Positions 25,663 through 35,429 are shown, counted from the first letter of the stretch. The stretch is DNA of 64,000 bases from JAWXBK01 sp040878185 (GCA_040878185.1 JBBDMS010000003.1:107560-171559), one strand, 5' to 3'. Program-made: numbers and translations. Notes: generated by a model from the sequence alone, not told the origin.

Positions 25663-26954
25663 GCATCGCCGCTCGGTCGGCTTTTCGCGTTTCCCCGATT
25701 GCCGATGATATCCCTCCAGCGCTCAAGGAAGCGTTGGCGGTTGAGCTCCAGATAGCGCGGCTTCACGCTGCCGTCGGGATGGGATTGCGACGACTGCCCC
25801 TCGAAATGAATTACCGTCGATAACGGCTGGTAGAGCACCCGTTCGCCGCGCTCCCGAACGCGAAAGGCGAGATCGGTGTCCTCGTAGTAAGCGGGGGCGT
25901 ACAGGGGATCGAACCCGCCCAGCGCATCCCACAGTGGCTTACGCAAAGCGATCGACGCGCCCGAGCAGTAATCCACCTCTCTCTGAACGTTGTAGATCGG
26001 ATTCTCGGCGTTCTCCGATCGGCCGTAATTGAGGATGGTTCCATCCTCCCTTACCGCGGCGCCGGCTTCCTGCAATCTGCCATCGGCAAACAAAAGCCGC
26101 GAGCCGACCAGGCCCACGCCCGGGACCCGTTCGAGCGTATCGATCAGCGCGTCGAGCGCGTTCGGCAGCAGAATCGTGTCGCTGTTCAGGAATATGAGGT
26201 AATGGCCCCGTGCGACTGCCGCGGCGTTGTTGCAGCTATGCAGATATCCCCGATTCGTTTCGTTCCGAACCAGCGTCATTCCCGGCAGGCCGTAGAGCTT
26301 CATCGGAAACCCTTTCGGGCTCGCATCGTCGGCGACAACGATCTCGAAGCGGCGCCGGCAATCCCAGAGGAGGATCGATTCGATGCAACTCAGGGCCAAC
26401 CGCTCCTGGCCGTAGATCGGAACCACGATCGATACATCCGGTCGATCCCGGGTTTGCGGGCGCGATCGCTGGGCGATGCGGTCGATCGCCTGGTCGCGGG
26501 CGACGTCCGTCAAGGGCGTCGATGGCGGCATCGGGCTGGATGGCAGCAATTCATAGGCGAGAAAGTGGCGGAGCAGGGCCCGTCGTTCAGCATCGGACAG
26601 CATCGTCAATCTGATCGGCAGGTCGTCGAGATCATGCGTGCCGGCGGTCAGCGGATCGATCGCGGGCAGGCGGTCTGCTCGCGCGTTCCGCTGGCGCGCC
26701 TGTTCCGCTAGAAACGGCTTGAGGGGAAATTCGGCCTGGGCCCTCAGTGCTGGATTGTCGTCGAGGAACCGCGTCATGTCGAAGGACGGGTTTGGCCATC
26801 GTCCTTCGCGCCATCCGAGGGTCAGAAAGTGCCGCAGCGGATTGACGCGTCCAGCGCCCGAATCGGGGTAACAAACGCGATAGAACCGGCTGTCAAACGA
26901 ACCGGAGCGCGCGAGCGCGACATAGGCCCCAAGATTGCGGAAAAGGCTCGTCAC
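25656..26954 (-). CDS. family 2 glycosyltransferase with N-terminal extension
   Basis: A 432-residue protein. Residues 1-160 form an extension with the VNPLRHFLTLGWREGRWPNP motif often found in front of capsule and O-antigen GT2 enzymes. The GT-A domain starts at VSIVVPIYGQERLALSCIESIL (about residue 175) and shows the nucleotide-binding VVADDASPKG, the metal-binding LNSDTIL (DxD equivalent) and the YYEDTDLAFR acceptor/catalytic segment. Relatives resemble rhamnosyl- and glucosyl-transferases. It is encoded alone, so the glycan it builds is unknown. Confidence 0.85.
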   Translation of the reverse strand: MTSLFRNLGAYVALARSGSFDSRFYRVCYPDSGAGRVNPLRHFLTLGWREGRWPNPSFDMTRFLDDNPALRAQAEFPLKPFLAEQARQRNARADRLPAIDPLTAGTHDLDDLPIRLTMLSDAERRALLRHFLAYELLPSSPMPPSTPLTDVARDQAIDRIAQRSRPQTRDRPDVSIVVPIYGQERLALSCIESILLWDCRRRFEIVVADDASPKGFPMKLYGLPGMTLVRNETNRGYLHSCNNAAAVARGHYLIFLNSDTILLPNALDALIDTLERVPGVGLVGSRLLFADGRLQEAGAAVREDGTILNYGRSENAENPIYNVQREVDYCSGASIALRKPLWDALGGFDPLYAPAYYEDTDLAFRVRERGERVLYQPLSTVIHFEGQSSQSHPDGSVKPRYLELNRQRFLERWRDIIGNRGNAKSRPSGDAQ

Positions 26955-27303
26955 GATGTCGATGGATCCATATCGAACATATTGGCGGTCACTGGTGCCA
27001 CGTGCCGACGCCTCCGTCGACCCTCATCCGATTTTCCGCGGTATCGGTGCGCGTCGCATTGGGGCGCAACCCGGCGGCGCGATTCTAAAATCATCGGCGA
27101 AGCGCCGACAACGCGATAGTGTGGCAGACGCGGGCCCGATATGGCCTGCAACGACGCGAGGCCCGGACGTTTGCCTTTGCAAGAAATATTCGCCGTTCCG
27201 ATTGATCCTCTCCCGTCACCCCGCTAGCCTGCCGCCTCGAACCGGTCGACCGGGACGATTTTGCGGGAAATAGGCCCGGCGCGGGCCAGCGGGAGAAAGA
27301 CGT
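26955..27303. other. divergent intergenic region
   Basis: About 350 bases between the divergent glycosyltransferase and fusion-enzyme genes. The GGGAGAAAG ribosome site of the fusion gene is at its right end. I see no palindrome, terminator or small gene worth naming. Confidence 0.5.
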
Positions 27304-29673
27304 ATGAACGAGGTCAAGCCGGAAGGCGACGTGAAGTTCCTTGATCGCAATCCGCCGGCCTTTCCCGAGGATCTCGTGCGTCGTGTCGCAGCCGGCAGCT
27401 TCGGCCTCGAGGGCGAGTTCAAGCCGCTCGTTTCGGAGCGCGACCAGAATTTCCGGGTGACCACTGCGCGCGGCGAACGGTTCGTCTTCAAGATCGCCAA
27501 TGTCGACGAGGATCCGGGCGTGGTGGATCTGCAGTTGCGCGGCCTGCTCCATATCGAGCAGACCGATCCGGGATTTCCGGTGCCGCGGGTCGTGCGCACA
27601 AAGGACGGCGAGCCGTTCGGCTGGGCGGATTTGGGCCGCGGCACGCGCCACATCGTCCGTACCGTGACCTGGATCGAGGGAACGGAACTGGGCGAGATGC
27701 CGCCCACGCCGACATTGTTGCGCAATGCCGGCGGCGCCGTTGCTCGCCTGGCGAGGGCGCTGCGCGGCTATCATCATCCCGCGGCCCGTCACCCGCTGCT
27801 CTGGGATGTGACGCAGGTTGCCGGGCTGCGCCAGCATGCCCATCACATCAAGGACAAGGATGGCCGCGCCCGTGTCGAGCGCGCGCTCGACGGCTTCATC
27901 GCCGATGTTCTGCCGAATTTGTCGCGGCTCCGCGGCCAGATCATTCATAACGATGCCAACGGCAACAATATGGTGGTCGATCCGGCGAATCCGGAACAGG
28001 TCGCCGGGATCATCGATTTCGGTGACATGATCCATACCGTGCTGGCTGCCGATCCGGCCGTGACGGCGTCCGATCTTTCCAAGATAGAGCGCCATCTGAT
28101 CGATTCGATCTGCACCATCGTCGCCGGTTATGATGCGGTCAACCCGCTGGAAGAGGACGAGATCAATGTCATGTACGATCTCATCCTCGCGCGCTATGCC
28201 CTGACCCTCGTCATCATCGCCTGGCGCAACAGCCAGCCGAGCGGGCCCGGCTATCTTCAGACCTACGAAGCCCCGTCGCATCACGCGCTCGATGTCTTCA
28301 TGACACTGGGCCGAGACAAGGTGCGGCGGGCCTTGCGCGATGCATGCCGCTTTCCGGCCTATTGTCCGAAGCCGGGCGAAACCGGTATTGCCGACGATAC
28401 GGCGGCATTGCTGAAGAAGCGCGAACGCTATCTCGGGAAGACGCTCGAGCTTTCCTACGAGAACCCGGTGCATGTGGTGCGCGGCGAGGGCCCCTGGCTC
28501 TTTACCGCCGACGGAACGCGGCTGCTCGATTCCTACAACAACGTGCCGCATGTCGGTCACGCTCATCCGCATGTCGCGCGCACGATCGCGCGGCAGGCGG
28601 CCGCCCTCAACACCAATACGCGGTATCTCTATCGCAACATTCTCGATTACGCTGAGCGGCTGACGGCAACCATGCCGAAGGGGCTCGAAGCCTGCCTGTT
28701 CGTCAATTCGGGCAGCGAGGCAAACGACGCCGCTTTCCGCATGGCCAAGCAGATGACGGGCAACCGGGGCGCCATCGTGATGGAGGCGGCCTATCACGGC
28801 ATCTCGGAATCGATCGACGCTCTGTCGCCTTACGATCTCAAGAAGCGGCCTTTGCAGTCGCATGTCCGCACGCTGATCGGGCCGGACCCGTATCGCGGTC
28901 CCTACAAAGAAGGCGACGGCGATCTGGCGGCGAAATATGCCGCCGATGCCGATCGTGCGATCCGGGAACTCCAGGAGACCGGCTACGGTGTTGCCGCATT
29001 CATGATCGATTCCGGTTTTACCTCGAATGGCATCCCGAACGTGCCGGCCGGCTACATGAAATTGGTCTGCGAGAAGGTGCGCGCTGCCGGCGGCATGATC
29101 ATCGCCGATGAGGTGCAGTGCGGGTTCGGGCGCATGGGTACGCATATGTGGGGCATCGAAACGCACAGCGTCGTACCGGATTTCATCACGACCGGCAAGC
29201 CGATCGGCAATGGCATTGCGCTCGGTATCACGGTCACCCGACCGGAAATCCGCCAGGCGTTTGGCGCGATGACGGGGTTCTTCTCGACCTTCGGCGGCAA
29301 TCCCGTTGCCTGCGCCGCGGGAACGGCGGTGCTCGATGTGATCGAGCGCGAGGGGTTGATGGCGCGCGCGCAGGCGACGGGCGAATACAAGCGCAGCAAG
29401 ATGCGCGAACTGATGAACAAGCATCGGCATCTCGGCGACGTACGCGGCTCGGGCCTTTTGACGGGCGTCGAGCTGGTACGCGACCGCAAGACGCTGGAGC
29501 CCGCGCCCGAGGAAACCAAACGCGTCATCAACCATATGCGCGACAACGGCGTGCTCGTCGGGCGCGAAGGCCCGCACGGGAACGTGCTCAAAATCCGGCC
29601 GCCGCTCGCCTTCCGGAAGGAACATGCCGACATCCTGGTCGACGGTCTCGACCGCGCGCTCGGGGCGCTCTAG
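27304..29673 (+). CDS. fusion of APH-type kinase and class III PLP enzyme (phospho-amine lyase type)
   Basis: A 789-residue two-domain protein. Residues about 1-350 are an aminoglycoside-phosphotransferase-fold kinase: ATP-binding Lys in RFVFKIAN, the catalytic HNDANGNN loop and the DFG-like IIDFGDM. Residues about 370-789 are a class III PLP enzyme: NSGSEANDAA, AAYHGISES, IADEVQCGFGRMG and the Schiff-base Lys in TTGKPIGNG. This pairing matches hydroxylysine kinase plus phosphohydroxylysine or ethanolamine-phosphate phospholyase, which phosphorylate an amino alcohol and then eliminate phosphate and ammonia. One polypeptide would do both steps. The substrate is not determined. It is followed four bases later by the ATC-hydrolase-like gene. 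Confidence 0.85.
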   Translation: MNEVKPEGDVKFLDRNPPAFPEDLVRRVAAGSFGLEGEFKPLVSERDQNFRVTTARGERFVFKIANVDEDPGVVDLQLRGLLHIEQTDPGFPVPRVVRTKDGEPFGWADLGRGTRHIVRTVTWIEGTELGEMPPTPTLLRNAGGAVARLARALRGYHHPAARHPLLWDVTQVAGLRQHAHHIKDKDGRARVERALDGFIADVLPNLSRLRGQIIHNDANGNNMVVDPANPEQVAGIIDFGDMIHTVLAADPAVTASDLSKIERHLIDSICTIVAGYDAVNPLEEDEINVMYDLILARYALTLVIIAWRNSQPSGPGYLQTYEAPSHHALDVFMTLGRDKVRRALRDACRFPAYCPKPGETGIADDTAALLKKRERYLGKTLELSYENPVHVVRGEGPWLFTADGTRLLDSYNNVPHVGHAHPHVARTIARQAAALNTNTRYLYRNILDYAERLTATMPKGLEACLFVNSGSEANDAAFRMAKQMTGNRGAIVMEAAYHGISESIDALSPYDLKKRPLQSHVRTLIGPDPYRGPYKEGDGDLAAKYAADADRAIRELQETGYGVAAFMIDSGFTSNGIPNVPAGYMKLVCEKVRAAGGMIIADEVQCGFGRMGTHMWGIETHSVVPDFITTGKPIGNGIALGITVTRPEIRQAFGAMTGFFSTFGGNPVACAAGTAVLDVIEREGLMARAQATGEYKRSKMRELMNKHRHLGDVRGSGLLTGVELVRDRKTLEPAPEETKRVINHMRDNGVLVGREGPHGNVLKIRPPLAFRKEHADILVDGLDRALGAL

Positions 29674-29676
29674 CCG

Positions 29677-30153
29677 ATGGACGGCGAAACGATGCATCGT
29701 GCCCTCGAGGAGGCGAACAAGCAGCGCGCCAAACTCTATGCGGCCATCTTCCGAGCCGCGGAAAAACAGGTGGGGCGCGAGAAAGCGATCTCGATCCTGC
29801 GCGAGGCGATCTACAACTGGGGCGCCGATCAGGGCGACGGACTGCAATGCCATGCGCCGGCCAATTTCGACGGAATCGTTTCCGATTTCGCGGGCGTGCC
29901 GGACGGCGGGAAGATGTTCCAGCCCGATTCGCGCATGGAGGGTCCTGATGCGCTGCGCATGCATATGCGCCGCTGCCCGCTGAAGCTGGCGTGGGAAGAG
30001 GCGGGCCTGCCGGACGACGATATCGAGCTGTTCTGTTCGATCGCCGCTGAGGCGGACTACGGCACGCTCGAGCGCGCGGGCTTCGCGATCGATATCGACA
30101 CGTGGAAACCGGGCCACGATGGCTGCTGCGTCCTCCATGTGCGCCGCGCCTGA
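29677..30153 (+). CDS. L-2-amino-thiazoline-4-carboxylate hydrolase-like protein
   Basis: A 158-residue single-domain protein resembling the ATC-hydrolase family: an N-terminal helical part (AIFRAAEKQVGREKAISILREA), a central FHMRRCPLKLAWEE-type segment and a C-terminal HDGCCVLHVRR with paired cysteines. The named family opens the thiazoline ring on the route to L-cysteine, but many homologues probably act on other substrates. It begins four bases after the kinase-lyase fusion and is almost certainly in the same operon, implying that a nitrogen- or sulfur-containing small molecule is degraded here. Confidence 0.65.
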   Translation: MDGETMHRALEEANKQRAKLYAAIFRAAEKQVGREKAISILREAIYNWGADQGDGLQCHAPANFDGIVSDFAGVPDGGKMFQPDSRMEGPDALRMHMRRCPLKLAWEEAGLPDDDIELFCSIAAEADYGTLERAGFAIDIDTWKPGHDGCCVLHVRRA

Positions 30154-30174
30154 TCGCATCGATCGGCGTTGCCG

Positions 30175-31362
30175 ATGAACGGCGGTCTTTCCGTTCAGGC
30201 CGTCGTCGCCGGGCTGCTTGCAGCCCTGGTCGGTTTCTCGAGTGCCGTCGTCGTCTTGCCGGGCCTCGCCGGTGTCGGTGCGACTCCCGCCCAGGCGGCA
30301 TCGGGCCTGATCGCTCTTTCGATCGCGATGGGTGTGGGCGGTATCTGGCTGAGCTTTCGCACGCGCATGCCGATCAGCGTTGCCTGGTCGACGCCGGGTG
30401 CCGCGCTGCTGGTAACGGCGGGCGCGGTCGAAGGCGGGTTCGCGGCCGCTGTCGGTGCCTTCCTCGTCGTCGGCGTTCTGATCGTGATTGCGGGGTTCTG
30501 GAAACCGCTCGGCCGCTGGGTGACGGCCATCCCGTCGCCCCTCGCAAATGCGATGCTGGCGGGCGTGCTGCTCGGGTTCTGCCTCGCCCCGGTGCAGGCA
30601 GTGGCCGAGGTGCCGTTGCAGGCATTGCCGATCATCGTCGTCTGGGCCCTCGTCGTACGCTTTCGCCGGCTCTATGCGGTGCCCGCCGCGGTCGTCGTCA
30701 CGGTCCTGATGATCGCATTCACGACCGACATCTCGATGGCGTCATTCGGTTCGCTCTGGCCGCAGCCGATCCTGATCCTGCCGGACTTCACGCTGCAGGC
30801 ACTGATCGGCATCGCCTTGCCGCTGTTCATCGTCACGATGGCCTCGCAGAACGTGACCGGCATCGCGGTGCTGAGTGCCAACGGCTACCGGCCCGATGCG
30901 GGGCCGCTGTTCCGCGATACCGGCATCCTCTCGCTGCTGGCGGCGCCCTTCGGCGGGCATGCGATCAATCTCGCCGCCATCACGGCAGCGCTCTGCGCGG
31001 GCCCCGAGGCGCATCCCGATCCGGCGCGACGCTGGTGGGCCGCCGCGACCGCGGGCTTGGTCTATATCCTGTTCGGGTTGATGGCGGGTGCTGCGACAGC
31101 CTTTCTCACGGCATCGCCGCCGATCCTCATCAAGGCGGTTGCAGGGCTTGCGCTGCTCGGCGCGTTCGCATCCGCGCTGATGGGCGCGGTTGCCGATGCG
31201 AAGGATCGCGAGGCCGCCATCGTCACCTTCGTCGTCACGGCGTCGGGCCTGACCTTCTTCGGCATCAGCGGCGCCTTCTGGGGCCTGATTGCCGGGGGCG
31301 CCGTCTATGCGCTGATGCGCTGGACAGGGCTGCGTCGCAAGCCGGACGCACCATCGTCGTAA
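30175..31362 (+). CDS. benE: BenE family (benzoate/H+ symporter-like) transporter
   Basis: Nearly 400 residues with about 11-12 hydrophobic segments. The family marks ISVAWSTPGAALL, NAMLAGVLLGFCLAPV, IALPLFIVTMASQNVTGIAVL and APFGGHAINLAAITAALCAGPEAHPDP are those of BenE. The ATG at 30175 is used; a TTG two codons upstream is also possible. BenE proteins import aromatic or other carboxylates, but there is no benzoate pathway in the window. Its place after the kinase-lyase and ATC-hydrolase genes suggests it brings in their substrate. Confidence 0.85.
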   Translation: MNGGLSVQAVVAGLLAALVGFSSAVVVLPGLAGVGATPAQAASGLIALSIAMGVGGIWLSFRTRMPISVAWSTPGAALLVTAGAVEGGFAAAVGAFLVVGVLIVIAGFWKPLGRWVTAIPSPLANAMLAGVLLGFCLAPVQAVAEVPLQALPIIVVWALVVRFRRLYAVPAAVVVTVLMIAFTTDISMASFGSLWPQPILILPDFTLQALIGIALPLFIVTMASQNVTGIAVLSANGYRPDAGPLFRDTGILSLLAAPFGGHAINLAAITAALCAGPEAHPDPARRWWAAATAGLVYILFGLMAGAATAFLTASPPILIKAVAGLALLGAFASALMGAVADAKDREAAIVTFVVTASGLTFFGISGAFWGLIAGGAVYALMRWTGLRRKPDAPSS

Positions 31363-31369
31363 GCGCCGG

Positions 31370-32152
31370 CTAGCTGCTCGCGCTGGTATAAGACGCGATC
31401 GCGCGACGCCAGAACAGATGGCTCACGGCGAGCGCAATGGCGGCGATCAGCAGAGCAAGCCATCCTGTCGTCCAATCGAGGCGACCGGCAACTGCCGCCG
31501 CGGGCACATTGGTGATGAACGCGACCGGTAACACCGCGGTCAGCAGCAGGCGCAACCAGGGCGGCAAGGCCGAAACCGGGAATCGCCCGACATCCACCAG
31601 CGTGCGGAACATCACTTCGAGATTGGATACGCGCACGAACCAGAACGCGCTCGTATAGATGATCGACCAGAGCGCGAATGCGGTCGCGAGGCCGGCCGCA
31701 AGCATCAGGAGGAAAAGCGCGATCGTTGTCGGATCGACGCGGTCAAGCGCCAGCATCGACCAGACGACGAGGGCGGTACCCAGCAGCAGATTGGGTGCCT
31801 CCCAGAGATTGAGATTGCGCAGCGACACCTGGAAATGGCTGCCGACCGGCATGAGCAGCATGTAATCGAGATTGCCGAGCCGGATGTAATCCGGCAGCCG
31901 TCCCAGATTGGGGCTGAGGATTGTACCAACAAACCCGTCGACGATCAGAAAGACGCCGAGTACCGCGACCGCCTCATCGAACGACCAGCCGCCGACGCTC
32001 GACGTTTCGGCAAAGACGGCGGCCAGGACCGCGAGGCCGGCGCCGAACATCAGCGGCGCGTTGATCAGATTGACGATCAGATCGGCGCGAAACTCGAGTT
32101 CGACCTGCAGCGCATTGGTCCAGAACGATCGCAACAGGCGCAGGACGCGCAT
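31370..32152 (-). CDS. ABC-2 type exporter permease (second subunit)
   Basis: A 260-residue membrane protein from the ATG at 32152, which overlaps the upstream permease stop as ATGA. The frame extends further but runs through that gene. About six membrane segments and the N-terminal RSFWTNALQVELEFRADLIVNLINAP are typical of the ABC-2 permease pair found with viologen/antibiotic-type exporters. It works with the neighbouring permease and ATPase to export an unknown lipid, drug or polymer. Confidence 0.85.
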   Translation of the reverse strand: MRVLRLLRSFWTNALQVELEFRADLIVNLINAPLMFGAGLAVLAAVFAETSSVGGWSFDEAVAVLGVFLIVDGFVGTILSPNLGRLPDYIRLGNLDYMLLMPVGSHFQVSLRNLNLWEAPNLLLGTALVVWSMLALDRVDPTTIALFLLMLAAGLATAFALWSIIYTSAFWFVRVSNLEVMFRTLVDVGRFPVSALPPWLRLLLTAVLPVAFITNVPAAAVAGRLDWTTGWLALLIAAIALAVSHLFWRRAIASYTSASS

Positions 32153-32967
32153 CACGATCCGTACGCCGCATAGCGGCGCAGCCCTCGATGCCAGAGCAGG
32201 CGCATCAGGCCGATGCTGAACGCCAGCCAGAACGTAAGAAGCGCAAAGCCGAACCACATATCGTCAGGCGGCACGCGGCCGATCGCGATCTCGATCGGAA
32301 AGCTCATCATGTAGCGGAAGGGCGACCAGACGACGATCTGCTGCACGATCTCGGGAAAAAGCGCGATCGGCGCTAGCCCGCCGCCCAGCACGAAATAGCC
32401 GTTCCACATCAGGCCTTCGAAACCGCGTACGCGTTCCATCCAGAAGGCAACGAGCCCGGCGCAATAGAGCAGATTATAGTGCAGCAGGATCGCGCCGAAA
32501 ACCGCGAGGGCAAAAAGCGGCCAGTCTTCGAACGCAATGACCCGCCAGGCATCCGACCAGATCATGCCGACTATGACCACCGGTATGGTAATCGGCAGCC
32601 GATGCGCTATGTCCATCAACTGCGACGCAGACATCGGCCAGTAGGGATCGAGCGGCCGCAGCAACTGCGCCGAGAGCTCGCCATGCCGGATCGCGCGTTC
32701 GAGCTCGGGCACCGGCACGAAGGGCGTCATATGCCGGACGAGGAACACGAGCAGAAAATATGCGGCAAAATCCGCGGGGGAAAACGAACCCGTCGCGCGC
32801 TGCTCGGCCAACTCGATCCAGAGAAACATCATAAAGAGAGGCAGCGTACCGCCGACGACCCAGAACACCATCTCCATGCGATAGGCGGCATATTCGCTGA
32901 AGCTGTGTGCGATCAGCGCGCGGGCGAGACGAAACGGACGGAGTGGATCGAAGCGGCGGCGCGTCAT
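32152..32967 (-). CDS. ABC-2 type exporter permease (first subunit)
   Basis: A 271-residue membrane protein with about six hydrophobic segments, starting RFDPLRPFRLARALIAHSFSEYAAYRMEMVFWVVGG. It overlaps the ATPase gene by four bases at its start and the second permease by one base plus the shared codon at its end. The tight packing shows a single exporter operon transcribed leftward. Confidence 0.85.
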   Translation of the reverse strand: MTRRRFDPLRPFRLARALIAHSFSEYAAYRMEMVFWVVGGTLPLFMMFLWIELAEQRATGSFSPADFAAYFLLVFLVRHMTPFVPVPELERAIRHGELSAQLLRPLDPYWPMSASQLMDIAHRLPITIPVVIVGMIWSDAWRVIAFEDWPLFALAVFGAILLHYNLLYCAGLVAFWMERVRGFEGLMWNGYFVLGGGLAPIALFPEIVQQIVVWSPFRYMMSFPIEIAIGRVPPDDMWFGFALLTFWLAFSIGLMRLLWHRGLRRYAAYGS

Positions 32968-33953
32968 ACGGGTCTCGCATTGTCACCGGCGGTCCGAAAG
33001 ACGGTCCGGATCACGTCTTCCACGGCGGGCTCTTCGATTGCGATATCGGCAACCGGCAGCGAAGCCAGAATGTCGGCGGCATGACGGGCCACGTTCGCGC
33101 GTTGTACGGAAATCTCGGCCACGAGCCCGTCAAGCTGTCGCAGCGTGCCGAACCGCGCGAGCCGCTCCGGTGCGACCTCTTCGGCGAACTGCACGCGCAG
33201 AATCTTGTCGGGGCTGTGCCGTTCGATCAGCGCCTGCAGATCGCCATCGAACACCAGCCGACCGAGATCGATGACCAAGACGCGCCGAGCCAGCGCCGTG
33301 ACATCGGCCATGTAATGCGACGTGATGAGGACGGTCGCGCCATAGCGGCGGTTATAGTCGATGATGAAATTCCGAATCGCTGCCTGCGCCGTGACGTCGA
33401 GCCCGATCGTCGGCTCGTCGAGAAACAGGATGTTCGGCCGGTGCAGAAGTGCGGCCGCGAGTTCGCATTTCATGCGCTCGCCGAGCGAGAGCCGGCGTAT
33501 CGGCCGGTTCACCAGGTCGCCGAGATCGAGCATGGCGACCAGCTCATCGAGCCGGGCGCGATAATCGGCGTCAGGAATATCGTAAATCGTCTTGAGCACG
33601 AGGAAGGAGTCCGTCGCCGGGACATCCCAGTGCAGCTGCATCTTCTGGCCCATGACAAGCGCGATCGAGCGCAGGAATTCCCGGTCGCGTTCCTTCGGCG
33701 TATGGCCGGCGACGCGCACACTGCCGGAAGAGGGATGCAGTAGCCCCGACAGCATCTTGAGCGTGGTCGTCTTGCCCGCACCGTTCGGGCCGAGGAAGCC
33801 CACGATTTCGCCGGCGCCGATCCGGATCGTGAGATCGCTTACCGCGTCGACATCGTAATGCTGGCGGTGGAAGAACGCGCGCAGACTGCCGGCGAAACCG
33901 GCCTCCTTGCGATAGACCGTGTAGCGCTTCGAAAGCCCGGTTGTTTCGATCAT
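32964..33953 (-). CDS. ABC exporter ATP-binding protein
   Basis: About 329 residues from the ATG at 33953 (MIETTGLSKRY). Walker A is GPNGAGKTTTLKM, the signature LSLGERMKCELA and Walker B ILFLDEPTIGLDV; the Q-loop precedes MQLHWDVPATDSF. The C-terminal extension is typical of daunorubicin/viologen-resistance-type exporters of the ABC-2 class. It is the first gene of the three-gene exporter operon. Confidence 0.9.
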   Translation of the reverse strand: MIETTGLSKRYTVYRKEAGFAGSLRAFFHRQHYDVDAVSDLTIRIGAGEIVGFLGPNGAGKTTTLKMLSGLLHPSSGSVRVAGHTPKERDREFLRSIALVMGQKMQLHWDVPATDSFLVLKTIYDIPDADYRARLDELVAMLDLGDLVNRPIRRLSLGERMKCELAAALLHRPNILFLDEPTIGLDVTAQAAIRNFIIDYNRRYGATVLITSHYMADVTALARRVLVIDLGRLVFDGDLQALIERHSPDKILRVQFAEEVAPERLARFGTLRQLDGLVAEISVQRANVARHAADILASLPVADIAIEEPAVEDVIRTVFRTAGDNARPV

Positions 33954-34136
33954 GTCGGTCCCACACGGCGCCGATGGACCGCGACCATAGCGCCGGGCCC
34001 GCGATTCGGGCAAAGCTGAGCCGATCCGGTGCCGATCGGGGCCAAGCCGGGCCTTTGCGGCCTTGCCGCAGGCGCAGGAGACGCTACAATCGCTTCACCC
34101 CCGGACCGCATCGCGACCATGCGGGAGCCGACCACG

Positions 34137-35273
34137 ATGAGCCACCTAAACCTTGCCCACGACGCGCTGCAGCGGATCGACCGGGATCCGGCGCGCTCCT
34201 ATACGCTGCCCGGCTTCTATTACCACGACCCCGAGGTCTTCGAACGCGAGAAGCGCGCGATCTTCTATCGCACCTGGCAGTATGTCGGGCATGTCTCGAT
34301 GCTCGCGACGCCGGGCCGCTACATTGTGCGCGAGATCGTCGATCAGAGCGTGATCGTGCTGCGCGACCGTGAGGGCGCGCTGAAATCCTTTTTCAATGTC
34401 TGCCAGCATCGGGCGCATCGGCTGCTCGAGGGCGAAGGGCAGTTGCCGGCCGCCTCGATCACCTGTCCCTATCACACCTGGACCTACGATCTCGGCGGCA
34501 ATCTGCGCAAGGCGCGCGGCACCGACCGGGTCGCCGAGTTCGACCCGGCTGCATTCGGGTTGAAGCCGGTTCGGCTCGAATCCTTCCTCGGCTTCCTGTT
34601 CGTCAATCTCGATGGGTCGGCGCCGCCCTTCGAAACGGTCGCCGGACCGCTGGCCGCCGAGGTCGCGTCCTTCTCGCCGCATGCCGCATCGCTCAAATGC
34701 GCGCATCGCGACGAATATCCGCTCAAGGCCAACTGGAAGAACTCGGTCGAGAATTATTCGGAGTGCTATCACTGCCCGAATCAGCATCAGACCCTGGTCG
34801 GCGGTGCGCTCGACATCGAATCGTACCGGGTCGTGACATTCGAGCATCACCACAGCCATTCCAGCCGCGACAAAGGCGCGGACACCGGTTATGCGACGCG
34901 GACCGAGGGCTCGAACCGGCCGGGCGAGTTCGCGAGCTGGCTCTTGTGGCCGAACTGGTCGATCGAGAGCTATCCCGGCGGCAATCTGACTATCTTCCAC
35001 CATGTCCCGCTCGGTCCGGAAGAATCCGTGCAGCGGTGCGAGTGGTACTTCTCCGACGAATCGCCGACCGCCGCCGACCGCGAGGTGATCGATTTCGTTC
35101 ATGAGGTCCGCCTCGAGGACATCCCGATCTGCGAGAGCGTGCAACAAGGCCTGCATTCGCTCGGCTATCGGCAGGGTCGTTTCGTCGTCGATGCCGACCG
35201 CAGCGATATCTCCGAACACGGGGTGCATGATTTCCAGATGAAAGTACTGACCGCCCTCGGCGAAAAAGGCTGA
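34137..35273 (+). CDS. Rieske-type aromatic ring-hydroxylating oxygenase, alpha subunit
   Basis: A 378-residue oxygenase from the ATG at 34137 (GGGAG upstream); an ATG at 34119 is an alternative. The Rieske 2Fe-2S site has Cys89-x-His91 and Cys110-x2-His113 (CQH and CPYH). The mononuclear iron site shows His212 and His217 in YSECYHCPNQH, with a C-terminal Asp expected near the DIP segment. The architecture is that of choline/carnitine/stachydrine-type monooxygenases and aromatic dioxygenases. No reductase or ferredoxin gene is adjacent, so electrons must come from elsewhere. The substrate is unknown. Confidence 0.88.
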   Translation: MSHLNLAHDALQRIDRDPARSYTLPGFYYHDPEVFEREKRAIFYRTWQYVGHVSMLATPGRYIVREIVDQSVIVLRDREGALKSFFNVCQHRAHRLLEGEGQLPAASITCPYHTWTYDLGGNLRKARGTDRVAEFDPAAFGLKPVRLESFLGFLFVNLDGSAPPFETVAGPLAAEVASFSPHAASLKCAHRDEYPLKANWKNSVENYSECYHCPNQHQTLVGGALDIESYRVVTFEHHHSHSSRDKGADTGYATRTEGSNRPGEFASWLLWPNWSIESYPGGNLTIFHHVPLGPEESVQRCEWYFSDESPTAADREVIDFVHEVRLEDIPICESVQQGLHSLGYRQGRFVVDADRSDISEHGVHDFQMKVLTALGEKG

Positions 35274-35300
35274 CCGGCGCGGTATCCGCACGCCCGCAGA

Positions 35301-35320
35301 GGGCCGGGCGCTTCCGGCCC
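35301..35320 (+). terminator. hairpin after the Rieske oxygenase gene
   Basis: GGGCCGG (35301-35307) and CCGGCCC (35314-35320) form a perfect seven-pair stem with a six-base loop, 28 bases after the stop codon. No T-run follows. Confidence 0.45.
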
Positions 35321-35429
35321 GGCTCCGGGCGTCCTCCATTAACCGGTTGAGATAGGCCATTGATTTTATAGTTAAGTCGGGTCAAAATCGAACCGTCGTG
35401 GGCTCTGCTGGGCCGCACGGGGATGGAAT

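Noticed and set aside
27091..30159. Very long open reading frame on the minus strand opposite the kinase-PLP fusion
   Set aside because: It mirrors the codon structure of the plus-strand gene, has no family motif, and is rich in Arg/His/Asp as expected for antisense of a GC-rich gene.
30175..35273. BenE transporter plus Rieske oxygenase read as a benzoate degradation pathway
   Set aside because: They are separated by an opposite-strand exporter, and there is no reductase, diol dehydrogenase or ring-cleavage gene.
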